A stretch of 19,661 bases of DNA from an uncultured Pseudomonadota bacterium (GTDB lineage Bacteria; Bdellovibrionota_B; Oligoflexia; Oligoflexales; CAILAO01), in the NCBI GenBank assembly GCA_903832105.1, contig CAILAO010000785.1, forward strand, positions 1 through 19,661, in the 5' to 3' direction. This document shows, piece by piece, positions 1 to 7,827 of the stretch. The position numbers and the translations under genes are program-made. Every line of letters begins with the position of its first letter. Position 1 is the stretch's first letter. The notes below the pieces were generated by a model. It was given only the letters and a program-made list of their open reading frames with translations. It searched no databases and was not told the DNA's origin.

Positions 1-92
1 CATGATGACCTACGAAAATTTCATCAGTTTCTTCAGAATCATTACTGATATCGATAAAAAGAAACCTACCCGACCGCGCCTCCCCCCGTTAC
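1..92. other. Left-edge sequence with no recognised gene
   Basis: This stretch lies downstream of the fibre gene's stop codon. I see no convincing hairpin terminator. On the plus strand a frame stays open from an ATG at position 2 to a stop at 173-175, but most of it is antisense to the conserved 3' end of the fibre gene and its product resembles nothing I know. It could be the tail of a gene entering from the left, but I do not call it. Confidence 0.3.
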
Positions 93-2618
93 TCAATTCT
101 GTTGCTTCTCGCAGGCCAAGAATTGGATGTACGGAGCATTGGTTCCTGCAACCGCGCCTGAGCTATTTACGGTAATCGCTGGGGCGATTGATGAAGTAGT
201 TCCTTCGATTTGAGAGCCCCGCCATGAATTGTTATCAGAAACCGATCCACCCGCTAGTAAAGGTGGCTCACCAGAATACCTAGGCACACCAAAAGTGTGG
301 GAGTGTGCCGTTTGGAATGCCTGGTGGTCATGTTGTCCTACTAGTCGATCTTCCGTTGGTGAAGTAAATGCAGTCCCGACAGTTGTTCCATTTGTTCCAG
401 ATGTAAGCTTTGCGACGACATACCGACCTCCCATGGAGGCTGTTTTGTCCGCCCATCCTGTCGGACACGAAGTGAGATTGAAAAAAGCGATGGTTCCAGT
501 CGGAATCGAAGAACTAGTGCCTGCAAGTTGAACCCACGTCGTTCCGTCATAGACAAATTTTGCGTGAACAGTTGTATCCCAAACTTCCAAGCCCTCAGGG
601 GGAGAAGTTATGGCGGTTCTTTGCGCGGTAGTCATACGAGTTGGAAGCACGCCTTTTGTGGTCGAATCAATTTGTAGCGCAGCAGCAGCATTTGGACTAG
701 CCGTTCCAACACCAAGGCTTCCACGAAGTAGAGTCTCTGTGACACTTGCGTTTCCTATGACAACCTGATTGGATTTTGTTGCTTGGGCGCCGTTGCCAAT
801 TGCTGTGACGTTTGTGAGGCCGTCAGCGGTGGCTGTTGCCCAATACCCTAAAAAAGTACTATAACTGAGCGTTCGCAGTCCCATGCCATTGTATCCGGCC
901 CGGTCACCAACGGCTGTATTATAACTGCCTGTTGTATTGTCAAGTAGTGCGGATGCTCCCGCGGCGGTATTATAACTGCCTTCTGAATTGTAATATTGTG
1001 CTCCACTCCCAACGGTCGTATTTTCAGTGCCTGTCGTGTTGTAAAATAATGCTCTATACCCGTTTGCCGTATTGCTATCACCTGTTGTGTTCGCTGATAG
1101 AGAACCTGCTCCATGTCCTGAATTGTAGCTTCCTGTATTATTTTGAGATAATGAAGTTTGACCTGTCGCTGTATTGTTTGATCCGCTGGTGTTTTGTGCA
1201 AGTGCGGTAGATCCGGTTGCTGTGTTATAGGAACCAGTGTTGTTTTGCAGTGCTGTGGTACCAACGCCTATGCTGGCGGTGGCGCTAGATGCTCGTACTT
1301 CCAGAGCCGTAACTCCTCCGCTGTCCTTAATATTTAGCGCCGAAGCGCCTGCCGACGGAGCTTTTGCCGTAATGGCTCCCGCGACGTGCAGCAGGGTTGA
1401 GGGGGTGTCTATTCCAACCCCCATATTTCCCGCATCGGTAATAACTACAGTGGAGTTTTGAACGATTTTTCCCGTTGCTCCATCAAACCTCGCCACCGCA
1501 TTATCTGTTGCAGTAGCCGGTCCTGAAACCATAGCACTATGGCTGTGCGTCGTGTCTGCCTTGGTAGCAAGACCGTCATTCATTGCTTTTTGCGTTGTTG
1601 CAAGTGTCGATGAAGTTCCAGAAATATCCGTAAGCTGAACGACACCTTTTTGCGACGTCGATGCGTCTTGAATCGATAACGACACTCCGCTGCCAATGAT
1701 CGCGCCTGTGCCACCAGAAACTTGGAGAGGAGTTGACGTTGATGAAATATTGCCTTTAATAAGCGTAGACTCATAACTGCCGGCAGGCTGTTTAGCGTTG
1801 AACGTAACCCAATCTTCCTTTGAAAGGTAACCGTTACTCAGGCTGGTAGCTGGCGCCATACTGATGCGTGGCGCTGGTGAGGATTCTGTCACGGATAGCG
1901 GCAAATCAGCAGCAACGCCTGTTACGGTGCCGCCGTTGTTTCCGGAGATGGCGCCGGGAGTCCATGCTCCACTTTGCCATTTGAGAAATTGTCCATCACT
2001 AGGCACGGCACTCGAAACAGATCGGCCTTTGATCTTATCGACACTTGCACTCGTTACAGATCCCGACAGGTCACCACCAAGTTGCGGCAAACGATTGTCG
2101 GAGATCGTTTCGGAGGAAGAGTTGATTGAGGTAACAAGTTGCGCGCCCGCAGCGGCGGAGTTTTTAAGCGTGATTTTGCCGTCAGTGTCGTAACCTATCG
2201 TGGTATCGTCCACCGGAACGCGAAGAGCGTATGGCACTGCGGAAAATTTTTGCCTTGGATAAACATTTGACAAGCCATTTTTTGTGGCGGTGATCTCGAT
2301 ATAGGCGAGATCTGTGCCGCCTACTGGAAACAAAAGATCTATGTCAGATGAAGAAAGAGCTAGATCAATCTGAAACACGCCTTCGTTAAGCTGCGTATCG
2401 GTATAACTCAGCGGCGTCGTGGCAAGGGGGCTACCGCCAGTCGCGGCGGTGAAGAATGACACCGAAATGTTTACGGGACCTTCAACGGGTGCGCCAGCGT
2501 CATTTGTGATTCGTCCGCTGTAGGATAATTCAAATGGCGAACTGTTGGCAGTAAAAGACCATAAAAAAATCATTACAGTTGCTAGCGTCGTGAATATTTT
2601 TAAATTCGCGATACGCAT
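93..2618 (-). CDS. Secreted phage-tail-like chimeric fibre / adhesin
   Basis: Predicted surface or secreted fibre of 841 residues. The start at 2618 is chosen because GGAGGG (2626-2631) sits 7 bases upstream and the product then begins with a signal peptide (residues 1 to about 27). A GTG at 2711 would add 31 residues in front of it. Modules in order: an N-terminal domain (about 28-135) with FELSYSGRI and ending PRQKFSAVPYALR, typical of fibre N-termini; linkers with GYLSKEDWVTFNAKQ and SQKGVVQLTD, as in phage tail fibres; a GNMGVGIDTPSTLLHV module; seven 17-residue repeats (459-577) resembling YadA/Hep-Hag heads; a KGVLPTRMTTAQRTAI module; and a tail-collar-like tip opening PTGTIAFFNLTSCPTGW. 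The tip holds two HxH motifs, H763-D-H765 and H772-S-H774. HxH motifs bind metal in T4-type fibre tips. The mosaic build matches fibre adhesins described in Bdellovibrio (mosaic adhesive trimers). Trimerisation and prey binding are inferences. The ligand is unknown. Confidence 0.85.
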   Translation of the reverse strand: MRIANLKIFTTLATVMIFLWSFTANSSPFELSYSGRITNDAGAPVEGPVNISVSFFTAATGGSPLATTPLSYTDTQLNEGVFQIDLALSSSDIDLLFPVGGTDLAYIEITATKNGLSNVYPRQKFSAVPYALRVPVDDTTIGYDTDGKITLKNSAAAGAQLVTSINSSSETISDNRLPQLGGDLSGSVTSASVDKIKGRSVSSAVPSDGQFLKWQSGAWTPGAISGNNGGTVTGVAADLPLSVTESSPAPRISMAPATSLSNGYLSKEDWVTFNAKQPAGSYESTLIKGNISSTSTPLQVSGGTGAIIGSGVSLSIQDASTSQKGVVQLTDISGTSSTLATTQKAMNDGLATKADTTHSHSAMVSGPATATDNAVARFDGATGKIVQNSTVVITDAGNMGVGIDTPSTLLHVAGAITAKAPSAGASALNIKDSGGVTALEVRASSATASIGVGTTALQNNTGSYNTATGSTALAQNTSGSNNTATGQTSLSQNNTGSYNSGHGAGSLSANTTGDSNTANGYRALFYNTTGTENTTVGSGAQYYNSEGSYNTAAGASALLDNTTGSYNTAVGDRAGYNGMGLRTLSYSTFLGYWATATADGLTNVTAIGNGAQATKSNQVVIGNASVTETLLRGSLGVGTASPNAAAALQIDSTTKGVLPTRMTTAQRTAITSPPEGLEVWDTTVHAKFVYDGTTWVQLAGTSSSIPTGTIAFFNLTSCPTGWADKTASMGGRYVVAKLTSGTNGTTVGTAFTSPTEDRLVGQHDHQAFQTAHSHTFGVPRYSGEPPLLAGGSVSDNNSWRGSQIEGTTSSIAPAITVNSSGAVAGTNAPYIQFLACEKQQN
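888..1244 (-). repeat. Seven tandem 51-bp units in the fibre gene
   Basis: Seven exactly contiguous in-frame units of 51 bases (17 residues) encode fibre residues 459-577. In every unit residue 1 is Asn, residue 4 Gly, residue 7 Asn and residue 11 Gly; residue 8 is Thr or Ser. The other positions vary, so at the DNA level the copies are diverged and not recently duplicated. The pattern (NTTGSYNTAVG and similar) is that of left-handed beta-roll heads in trimeric adhesins and tail-fibre proteins. There are no spacers between units, which excludes a CRISPR array. Confidence 0.9.
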
Positions 2619-3012
2619 ATTTTTTCCCTCCGAAAAAACACACACACTTGTAGACGCAGAAAGCTCTAACGAAAGAGCCAAGGCGATTTGGGTTTCAATT
2701 TTTTCAACCACCTCGCAAATAAGTAAAAAAATCGAAGGAATCTTTCCTACCCTCTACTCTTTAGCATCGGATCATCTTCCAGAAATCTTTAACTATTTTT
2801 GCTGAGACCGCGCGAAACGGCCTGACATTATGGATGATTTTATGATAAAACGTGATTTTGAGTTATGACGATGTACGATCGCTACAAAGCGGGCAAAGCT
2901 TTCTAGAAATATTTTTGATTTTAGGTGGTTAACAGCGATAGCAATGATGCTTAAAAGGCAATCTTAAAGATTCAGTTAGAGTTTGGATGGATTATCTGTA
3001 CAGTTTGAGGTT
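2619..3012. other. Intergenic region upstream of the fibre gene
   Basis: These 394 bases separate the HD-domain gene from the fibre gene on the same strand. I see no convincing coding region. The codons at 2619-2711 extend the fibre frame but lack a good ribosome binding site and would bury the signal peptide. The region is AT-rich and must hold the end of the upstream operon and the fibre promoter, yet no strong intrinsic terminator was found. A short direct repeat CAAAGC lies near 2885-2898. A sigma-28-like promoter candidate is listed separately. Confidence 0.5.
2764..2791 (-). promoter_or_regulatory. Candidate sigma-28 (FliA)-like promoter of the fibre gene
   Basis: Read on the minus strand, TAAAGATT (2784-2791) is followed after 12 bases by TCCGATGC (2764-2771). 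The general FliA consensus is TAAAGTTT, 11 bases, GCCGATAA, so the -35 half matches 7 of 8 and the -10 half 5 of 8, with a spacer one base long. Transcription would begin about 135 bases before the fibre start. The match was found by eye and may be chance. Confidence 0.3.
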
Positions 3013-3606
3013 CTAAGGTTTAATCCAGCCCCTCTCGACTGCAGTTTCTATCATTGAAAGAAGCATTGGCTGGATTGCAGGAATATATTCCATCGTTTTA
3101 GACATTCTTTCTAAGACTTGCTTTCTATTGACTCCATGATCTTTCCAGGATTTACCGCCTGAGTGAAAATTGAGTAAGAAGGGATTTAGTCGATCAATCG
3201 CGTTTGCATAGTGTGACTCCGGCGTTTTTTCTTCTTCAAACTCGTCCCATAAAGCGCCGATATCTCTTCGTTGGTCATCAGGTAGAAGTCCGAAAATCCT
3301 TTTTGCCGCTTCACTTTCACGCTTAGCCTTGTCAACGTGTGCTGCGATGTCATAACAATAGGTGTCGCCCGCATCAATTTCAACTAAATCGTGAACCAAG
3401 ATCATTTTAATAACGCGATCAACATTAATTGCAGGATCACGACGATGCTCGGATAAAACTAGAGCCATCAAAGCTGCATGCCAAGAATGCTCAGCTGTAT
3501 TCTCTCTTCTAGACTGGTCGCAGAGAAGGTTTCGACGAATGACTTTTTTCAATTTATCGATTTCAACGATGAAATCTAGCTGGTTATTAAGTCGCTCAAT
3601 GCACAT
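3013..3606 (-). CDS. HD-domain hydrolase, YfbR/HDDC2-like 5'-deoxynucleotidase
   Basis: A 197-residue HD-superfamily phosphohydrolase of the YfbR/HDDC2 type (HD_3 family), whose members remove phosphate from (deoxy)nucleoside 5'-monophosphates in a metal-dependent reaction. The metal-binding set is visible: H40 in ENTAEHSWH, the H72-D73 pair in LVHDLVEIDAGD, E76, and D138 in NAIDRLNPF. Length and spacing agree with the family (E. coli YfbR is about 200 residues). The ATG at 3606 follows AGGTGA at a good distance. It lies 66 bases after mtnP and is probably the last gene of the ndk-tex-mtnP operon, consistent with a role in nucleotide salvage. The exact substrate cannot be read from sequence, and other small HD hydrolases share these motifs. 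Confidence 0.85.
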   Translation of the reverse strand: MCIERLNNQLDFIVEIDKLKKVIRRNLLCDQSRRENTAEHSWHAALMALVLSEHRRDPAINVDRVIKMILVHDLVEIDAGDTYCYDIAAHVDKAKRESEAAKRIFGLLPDDQRRDIGALWDEFEEEKTPESHYANAIDRLNPFLLNFHSGGKSWKDHGVNRKQVLERMSKTMEYIPAIQPMLLSMIETAVERGWIKP

Positions 3607-3672
3607 ATTTCACCTATAAATATCAAACTTGGATCAGAGTTTGGACAGGTTTAGCTCACTTTTTAACCGTCT

Positions 3673-4560
3673 TCAAGTCGACTTGGCGAAATATTGTCCA
3701 AAGAGTAGCTTAAGACGTTCCTTTGTCTCGTTTGGAATGAGTTCGGGCTTGGTCATGATGCTATTACGCGCTGCGCTAAAACAGGAACAAGAAGCATTTT
3801 CGGGAAGAGTTTTCGCAAGTTCACGAACAACCGCATTCGCATTGGTTGCGTTTTTGGTGAGGACAGCAATGACAGCTTCAACCGTCACATCCTCTTCTGT
3901 TGTGTGCCAGCAATCATAATCTGTTGCTAAGGCTAGCAACGCATAACAAAGCTCAGCCTCGCGCGCAAGTTTTGCTTCAGGAAGAGCTGTCATGCCGATC
4001 ACTGCAGGTTTCAATGTATCTCTATAAAAATGCGATTCCGCCCTTGTTGAAAACTGAGGGCCTTCCATACAGACGTAGGTTCCACCAAAATGGATCTTGG
4101 ACTGTCCAAGTGCATTTATGGAATCTAGCACAGTCTTTCGGAAGTCATTGCAAAACGGGTCAGCGAAAGCTACGTGGCCTACAATGCCGCCAGAGAAAAA
4201 GGTTGATGGCCTAATGCCCTTGGTGCGATCGAAGATCTGATCGGGAAGAACAAAATCTCCCGGTTTGATTTCTTCCTTCATAATCCCCACGGCGCTTAAC
4301 GACAGAAGATGCGTTACACCAAACATCTTTAGCGCATAAATATTGGCACGATAATTAACCTCTGAAGGTGAAAAACGGTGCCCACGGCCATGACGCGGAA
4401 GAAAGAAAACCTTGCGCCCATCAATTCTTGCTTCAAGAATAGCATCCGAGGGGTTGCCAAACGGAGTTTGAACAGTATGTTCAGAAACAATCTCGACACC
4501 CGCCACATGGTATATTCCCGAACCGCCGATGACTCCTAGTTGTACAGGCTTTTGAGACAT
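3673..4560 (-). CDS. mtnP: S-methyl-5'-thioadenosine phosphorylase
   Basis: A 295-residue member of the PNP/MTAP family that splits methylthioadenosine with phosphate into adenine and 5-methylthioribose-1-phosphate, feeding methionine and adenine salvage in the cytoplasm. Visible motifs are the phosphate-binding GGSGIY (12-17), LPRHGRGH with R56-H57, SLSAVG (87-92), the MTAP-type signature CMEGPQFSTRAES (164-176), M190-T191, and the adenine-binding ATDYD with D214 and D216. The two Asp residues favour a 6-aminopurine over the 6-oxopurines of classical PNP. Length is usual for MTAP. It begins 17 bases after tex and is followed by the HD hydrolase. The rest of the methionine salvage pathway is not in this window. 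An inosine- or guanosine-specific relative is less likely. Confidence 0.93.
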   Translation of the reverse strand: MSQKPVQLGVIGGSGIYHVAGVEIVSEHTVQTPFGNPSDAILEARIDGRKVFFLPRHGRGHRFSPSEVNYRANIYALKMFGVTHLLSLSAVGIMKEEIKPGDFVLPDQIFDRTKGIRPSTFFSGGIVGHVAFADPFCNDFRKTVLDSINALGQSKIHFGGTYVCMEGPQFSTRAESHFYRDTLKPAVIGMTALPEAKLAREAELCYALLALATDYDCWHTTEEDVTVEAVIAVLTKNATNANAVVRELAKTLPENASCSCFSAARNSIMTKPELIPNETKERLKLLFGQYFAKST

Positions 4561-4577
4561 GCTTCTATTCCTATCAA

Positions 4578-7265
4578 TTATTCTTTACGACCAAACTTAT
4601 TAAGCAAGTCTTCCATTGTATAGTGTTTATCTGGCTTTCTATCCTGCTTGTTTGAACGCTGCTGGTGATGGCTCCGCGATTGATCATGATTTTGATCCTT
4701 GAAACTCTGATCACGATGGCCACGATCATCACGGTCCCTCGAATCCCTCGGACTTCTCATGTCCCTGGAGTCCCTATGATCCCTATGGTCTCGATTATCC
4801 CTAGAGTCCCTTGAATCTCGCGGACCTCTTCCATCTCTCGAATCTCGATGATCTCTTGAATCAGGACCGCGATCTCGATTTCGGTCCGGGCGTCCCCCTT
4901 CGAAACGCTGCTGCCTCTCACTTCCCCTTTCATGACTTCTCTCCGTATTTCTTGGGGAATAACTTGGCTGTCCAGGAGTTCTGATCGGCGCATCGAGTCT
5001 TCGACTCAAACTTATTCTCTGGCGTCTCAGATCAACATCGATAATTTTAACGTCAATCACGTCTCCCACAGAAATGACAGACGTCGGATCTTTCACAAAA
5101 TCTTCGGAAAGTTCACTCGTGTGAATCAGACCATCCTGGTGGACACCAATGTCAACGAAGGCACCAAAATTGGTCACATTGGTGACCGTTCCTTTGAGGA
5201 TCATTCCAAGTTGAAGGTCCGTGAGCTCGCTGACTTGATCGGAAAAAAGAAGCCTCGTGCCGTCTTCCCGCGGATCTCTTCCTGGTTTTATCATTTCATT
5301 TGATATGTCCAGAAGGGTTGGAAGGCCGATCGTTGCGGTTACATATCGTTCCCATGGAATGGCCTCAAGAAGCGGTTTGTTTCCAATAATCTCATTAAGA
5401 GGCTTTTGCAGGTCTGCAGCAATCTTGCCGACAATTTCATATCTCTCGGGATGAACAGCAGAGTTATCGAGCGGATTCTCTGATTCGGGGACTCGTAGGA
5501 ACCCCGCGGCTTGCTCGTATGTTTTTGGTCCGAATCCAGGAATCTCCATTAGCTGCTGTCTGGTACGGAAAATTCCGTGTTTGTCACGATATTCGACAAC
5601 ATGCTTTGCGAGTGACGCGCCAATACCCGAAACATAACCAAGGAGTTTATAAGAAGACGTATTGAGATTGACGCCAACTTTATTCACACAGCTTTCAACG
5701 ACCTCTTCAAGACTTGATTTCAACTTATTGACATTAACATCATGCTGATATTGACCAACACCAATAGACCTTGGGTCAATTTTAACAAGTTCTGCGAGTG
5801 GATCTTGTAGACGTCGCGCGATACTAACTGCACTGCGAATAGTCGCATCAAGATCAGGGAATTCTTCGCGTGCAATTTCGTCCGTGGAATAGACGCTCGC
5901 CCCGGCCTCGTTTACCACGGCGCGTTTTACATGATCCAGCTTTTCAGCGCGCAAGACTCCTGTAATCAGACGATCGATTTCGCGACTACCGGTGCCGTTG
6001 CCAATGGCGACGCACTGAGCATTGTGCGTTCGAATCAATTCGGCCACTTTTGCTTTAGCTTCGATCGTTTTTGGCGAATCTTCCCTATTATAATCTGGAT
6101 AAATAGTCTCATGCGCCAGAAGTTTTCCTGTTTCCGAGACAATCGCGATCTTTGATCCGGTCCGAAGGCCTGGATCAACACCCATGACGATGTTTTTTGG
6201 CAACGGAGGGAGAAGGAGTTTGTTTTTGAGGTTCGTTGAAAATACACGTATAGCTTCCTCTTCAGCCCGCGTCTTAAGATGCATTCTGATTTCGGTTTCG
6301 ATGCTAGGGCTAATCAGACGTCGATAGCTATCAATCACAACCTTGGCAATCCAAGCTTTTGCCGGAGCAGTGGCGTGTTCCGTTCCCCTTGCTCCTATGA
6401 CTAGATTAATCATTTCCGCTTCAATGCGATCCGTATCAACCTCAATGGTGACTTTTAGCGCTTTTTCCGCCTCCCCTCGCCTCACGGCCATGATGCGATG
6501 TGCTGCAGCGGCGTTAATCGGCTCTTTATAGTCCCAGTAATTTTCGTATTTCGCATAATCGACCGATTTTTTCATTTTCGGATCAACCATCTTGCGAGTT
6601 GTTGTTGGTTCCTGCTCTTCCAAATCGAGTTTATCCGGCCTCTTGGAAGCCAAGACTCCCGTCTCAAAACTGAGCCTTCGAATACATGCGCGATATTCAG
6701 CCGTTTCGGAAATTCTTTCAGCGAGGATGTCCGCAGCTCCTTCGAGAGCTTGCGCGGGATCTGCAATGCGGAGCCCTTCATGAATATCGCGATCTTTTGG
6801 AGTTACATATTTCAAGGCAAGCTGTTCAAGACTTTCTATCGTCGCTAGCTGGCTCATAATTTCATCAAGGAGCGGTTCCAAGCCGCGCTCTTTTGCAACT
6901 TGTGCCTTCGTACGGCGCTTCGGTTTGAATGGAAGATAAAGATCTTCAAGCTCTTGTTTTGTCGTGCAAGCGAGAAATTTAGCTCTCAGCTCAGGGAGTT
7001 TTGCGTGAAGACTAGGCTCTTTGGCACATAATTCCTCAACAACTTTAATATATTTTACTTTCGAAGCGTTCAGTTCAGTCAGATAACTATAACGATCTCT
7101 AAGCGCTCGAAGAACAACCTCGTCCATTCCCCCCGTCATTTCTTTACGGTATCGAGCGACAAATGGAATCGTACATTCGCCTTCGAATAATAGCTTTAAG
7201 GCATTAAAGGTCTGCGAGTCTTTTAGCTTAAGTTCAGCAGCGATCACTTTGGCTAATTGCATCAT
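4578..7265 (-). CDS. tex: Tex family RNA-binding transcription accessory protein with long RD-rich tail
   Basis: Tex is a conserved nucleic-acid-binding protein related to eukaryotic Spt6 that influences transcription and RNA handling. This copy shows the Tex N-terminal helical region (IPFVARYRKEMTGGMDE near 33-49), the YqgF/RNase H-like domain beginning at M361 (MGVDPGLRTG, D364), a helix-hairpin-helix pair (about 540-590, ending EIPGFGPKTYEQA), and an S1 RNA-binding domain (about 677-750). It is 895 residues against roughly 770-790 for most Tex proteins. The excess is a tail of about 140 residues after the S1 domain, rich in Arg and Asp (SRD, HRD and NRD triplets, about 792-853), that ends in a more ordered-looking TMEDLLNKFGRKE. 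The start has a weak ribosome binding site; an adjacent ATG is equally possible. It follows ndk by 21 bases and precedes mtnP by 17. Confidence 0.95.
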   Translation of the reverse strand: MMQLAKVIAAELKLKDSQTFNALKLLFEGECTIPFVARYRKEMTGGMDEVVLRALRDRYSYLTELNASKVKYIKVVEELCAKEPSLHAKLPELRAKFLACTTKQELEDLYLPFKPKRRTKAQVAKERGLEPLLDEIMSQLATIESLEQLALKYVTPKDRDIHEGLRIADPAQALEGAADILAERISETAEYRACIRRLSFETGVLASKRPDKLDLEEQEPTTTRKMVDPKMKKSVDYAKYENYWDYKEPINAAAAHRIMAVRRGEAEKALKVTIEVDTDRIEAEMINLVIGARGTEHATAPAKAWIAKVVIDSYRRLISPSIETEIRMHLKTRAEEEAIRVFSTNLKNKLLLPPLPKNIVMGVDPGLRTGSKIAIVSETGKLLAHETIYPDYNREDSPKTIEAKAKVAELIRTHNAQCVAIGNGTGSREIDRLITGVLRAEKLDHVKRAVVNEAGASVYSTDEIAREEFPDLDATIRSAVSIARRLQDPLAELVKIDPRSIGVGQYQHDVNVNKLKSSLEEVVESCVNKVGVNLNTSSYKLLGYVSGIGASLAKHVVEYRDKHGIFRTRQQLMEIPGFGPKTYEQAAGFLRVPESENPLDNSAVHPERYEIVGKIAADLQKPLNEIIGNKPLLEAIPWERYVTATIGLPTLLDISNEMIKPGRDPREDGTRLLFSDQVSELTDLQLGMILKGTVTNVTNFGAFVDIGVHQDGLIHTSELSEDFVKDPTSVISVGDVIDVKIIDVDLRRQRISLSRRLDAPIRTPGQPSYSPRNTERSHERGSERQQRFEGGRPDRNRDRGPDSRDHRDSRDGRGPRDSRDSRDNRDHRDHRDSRDMRSPRDSRDRDDRGHRDQSFKDQNHDQSRSHHQQRSNKQDRKPDKHYTMEDLLNKFGRKE
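4704..4890 (-). repeat. Degenerate SRD/HRD-coding repeat in the tex tail
   Basis: This purine-rich (minus-strand) stretch encodes irregular repeats of Ser/His/Asn-Arg-Asp, such as DSRDHRDSRDG and DNRDHRDHRDSRD, at about Tex residues 792-853. Codons vary between copies (AGA, CGA, CGG and AGG for Arg), so the protein composition seems to be kept by selection. Boundaries are approximate. Confidence 0.8.
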
Positions 7266-7286
7266 GTTATAAAACCATCTAATCTA

Positions 7287-7715
7287 CTATAAATGTTGAT
7301 TAACGCGCTCAATTTCTGAAAAGAAATAAGCAACTTCTTGACGAGCTGTTTCTGGGCTATCGGAACCATGAACGGTGTTTTCCCCGATTGAACGCGCAAA
7401 TTCACGCCGAATAGATCCAGGCTGAGCCTTGGCGGGATCGGTCGCACCCATAATGTCACGGTTCCGACCGATCGCATTTTCTCCTTCTAGCACCGTCAAA
7501 ATAACAGGGCCTGAAGTCATGAAATCTACAAGTTCCCTGAAAAACGGTCTGTTTTTGTGGACCGCATAGAAACCTTCCGCTTCTTTAGTTGAGAGCCACT
7601 TCATTTTCATGGCAGCAATATGCAGGCCTTCTTGTTCAAAGCGTCCTGTAATTTTTCCAATTAAATTTCTTTTAACTCCATCGGGTTTAATGATGGAAAG
7701 CGTTTGTTCAATCAA
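7287..7715 (-). CDS. ndk: Nucleoside diphosphate kinase
   Basis: A 142-residue NDK, the usual length, which transfers the gamma phosphate of ATP to nucleoside diphosphates through a phospho-histidine. The catalytic H116 lies in the diagnostic ENTVHGSDS. The N-terminal TLSIIKPDGVKRN, K10, Y50, R86, R103 and N113 match the family's nucleotide-binding set. The start codon is TTG at 7713-7715. It is supported by GGAGG 7 bases upstream and by the family's usual beginning, IEQTLSIIKPD; no ATG fits better. It is the first gene of the minus-strand run ndk-tex-mtnP-HD hydrolase and is divergent from the micro-ORF/gph block, sharing a 245-base control region. Confidence 0.97.
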   Translation of the reverse strand: MIEQTLSIIKPDGVKRNLIGKITGRFEQEGLHIAAMKMKWLSTKEAEGFYAVHKNRPFFRELVDFMTSGPVILTVLEGENAIGRNRDIMGATDPAKAQPGSIRREFARSIGENTVHGSDSPETARQEVAYFFSEIERVNQHL

Positions 7716-7762
7716 AGTCTAACCTCCGTTCCTTTGTCGCGGGTGCTCAAGATAAACGGTCA

Positions 7763-7791
7763 AAAGTATCCAAGAGCCGGGAGCCTGTAAA
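7763..7791 (-). promoter_or_regulatory. Candidate sigma-70 promoter for ndk operon
   Basis: On the minus strand TTTACA (7786-7791) and TACTTT (7763-7768) are separated by 17 bases, matching the -35 element at 5 of 6 and the -10 element at 4 of 6 positions. Transcription would start near 7756, about 40 bases before the ndk TTG. Judged by eye only. Confidence 0.35.
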
Positions 7792-7827
7792 ACTGTTTTC
7801 TTATCATAATCATAGGAGGTATGTAAT

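Noticed and set aside
2..175. Plus-strand frame at the left edge
   Set aside because: Most of it is antisense to the conserved tip of the fibre gene and nothing in it is recognisable; it cannot be judged without sequence to the left.
888..1244. Regular repeats that could suggest a CRISPR array
   Set aside because: The units are contiguous, in frame and without spacers, and they encode a known type of adhesin repeat.
848..1264. 138-residue minus-strand frame inside the fibre repeat region
   Set aside because: It is an out-of-frame shadow kept open by the repeat's periodicity; the product is Gln/Ile/His-rich and unlike any protein, while the fibre frame has clear modules.
93..2618. Fibre gene as evidence of a prophage
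   Set aside because: No capsid, terminase, integrase, lysis or baseplate gene is nearby, and the protein has a signal peptide, which phage tail fibres lack.
2619..2711. N-terminal extension of the fibre protein from a GTG
   Set aside because: It would place 31 residues before an evident signal peptide, and the internal ATG has a much better ribosome binding site.
2545..2805. 86-residue plus-strand frame antisense to the fibre N-terminus
   Set aside because: It overlaps the signal peptide and start region of the fibre gene on the other strand and has no ribosome binding site or recognisable motif.
4757..4993. 78-residue minus-strand frame overlapping the tex tail
   Set aside because: The low-complexity Ile/Glu-rich product is the +1 reading of the RD repeat.
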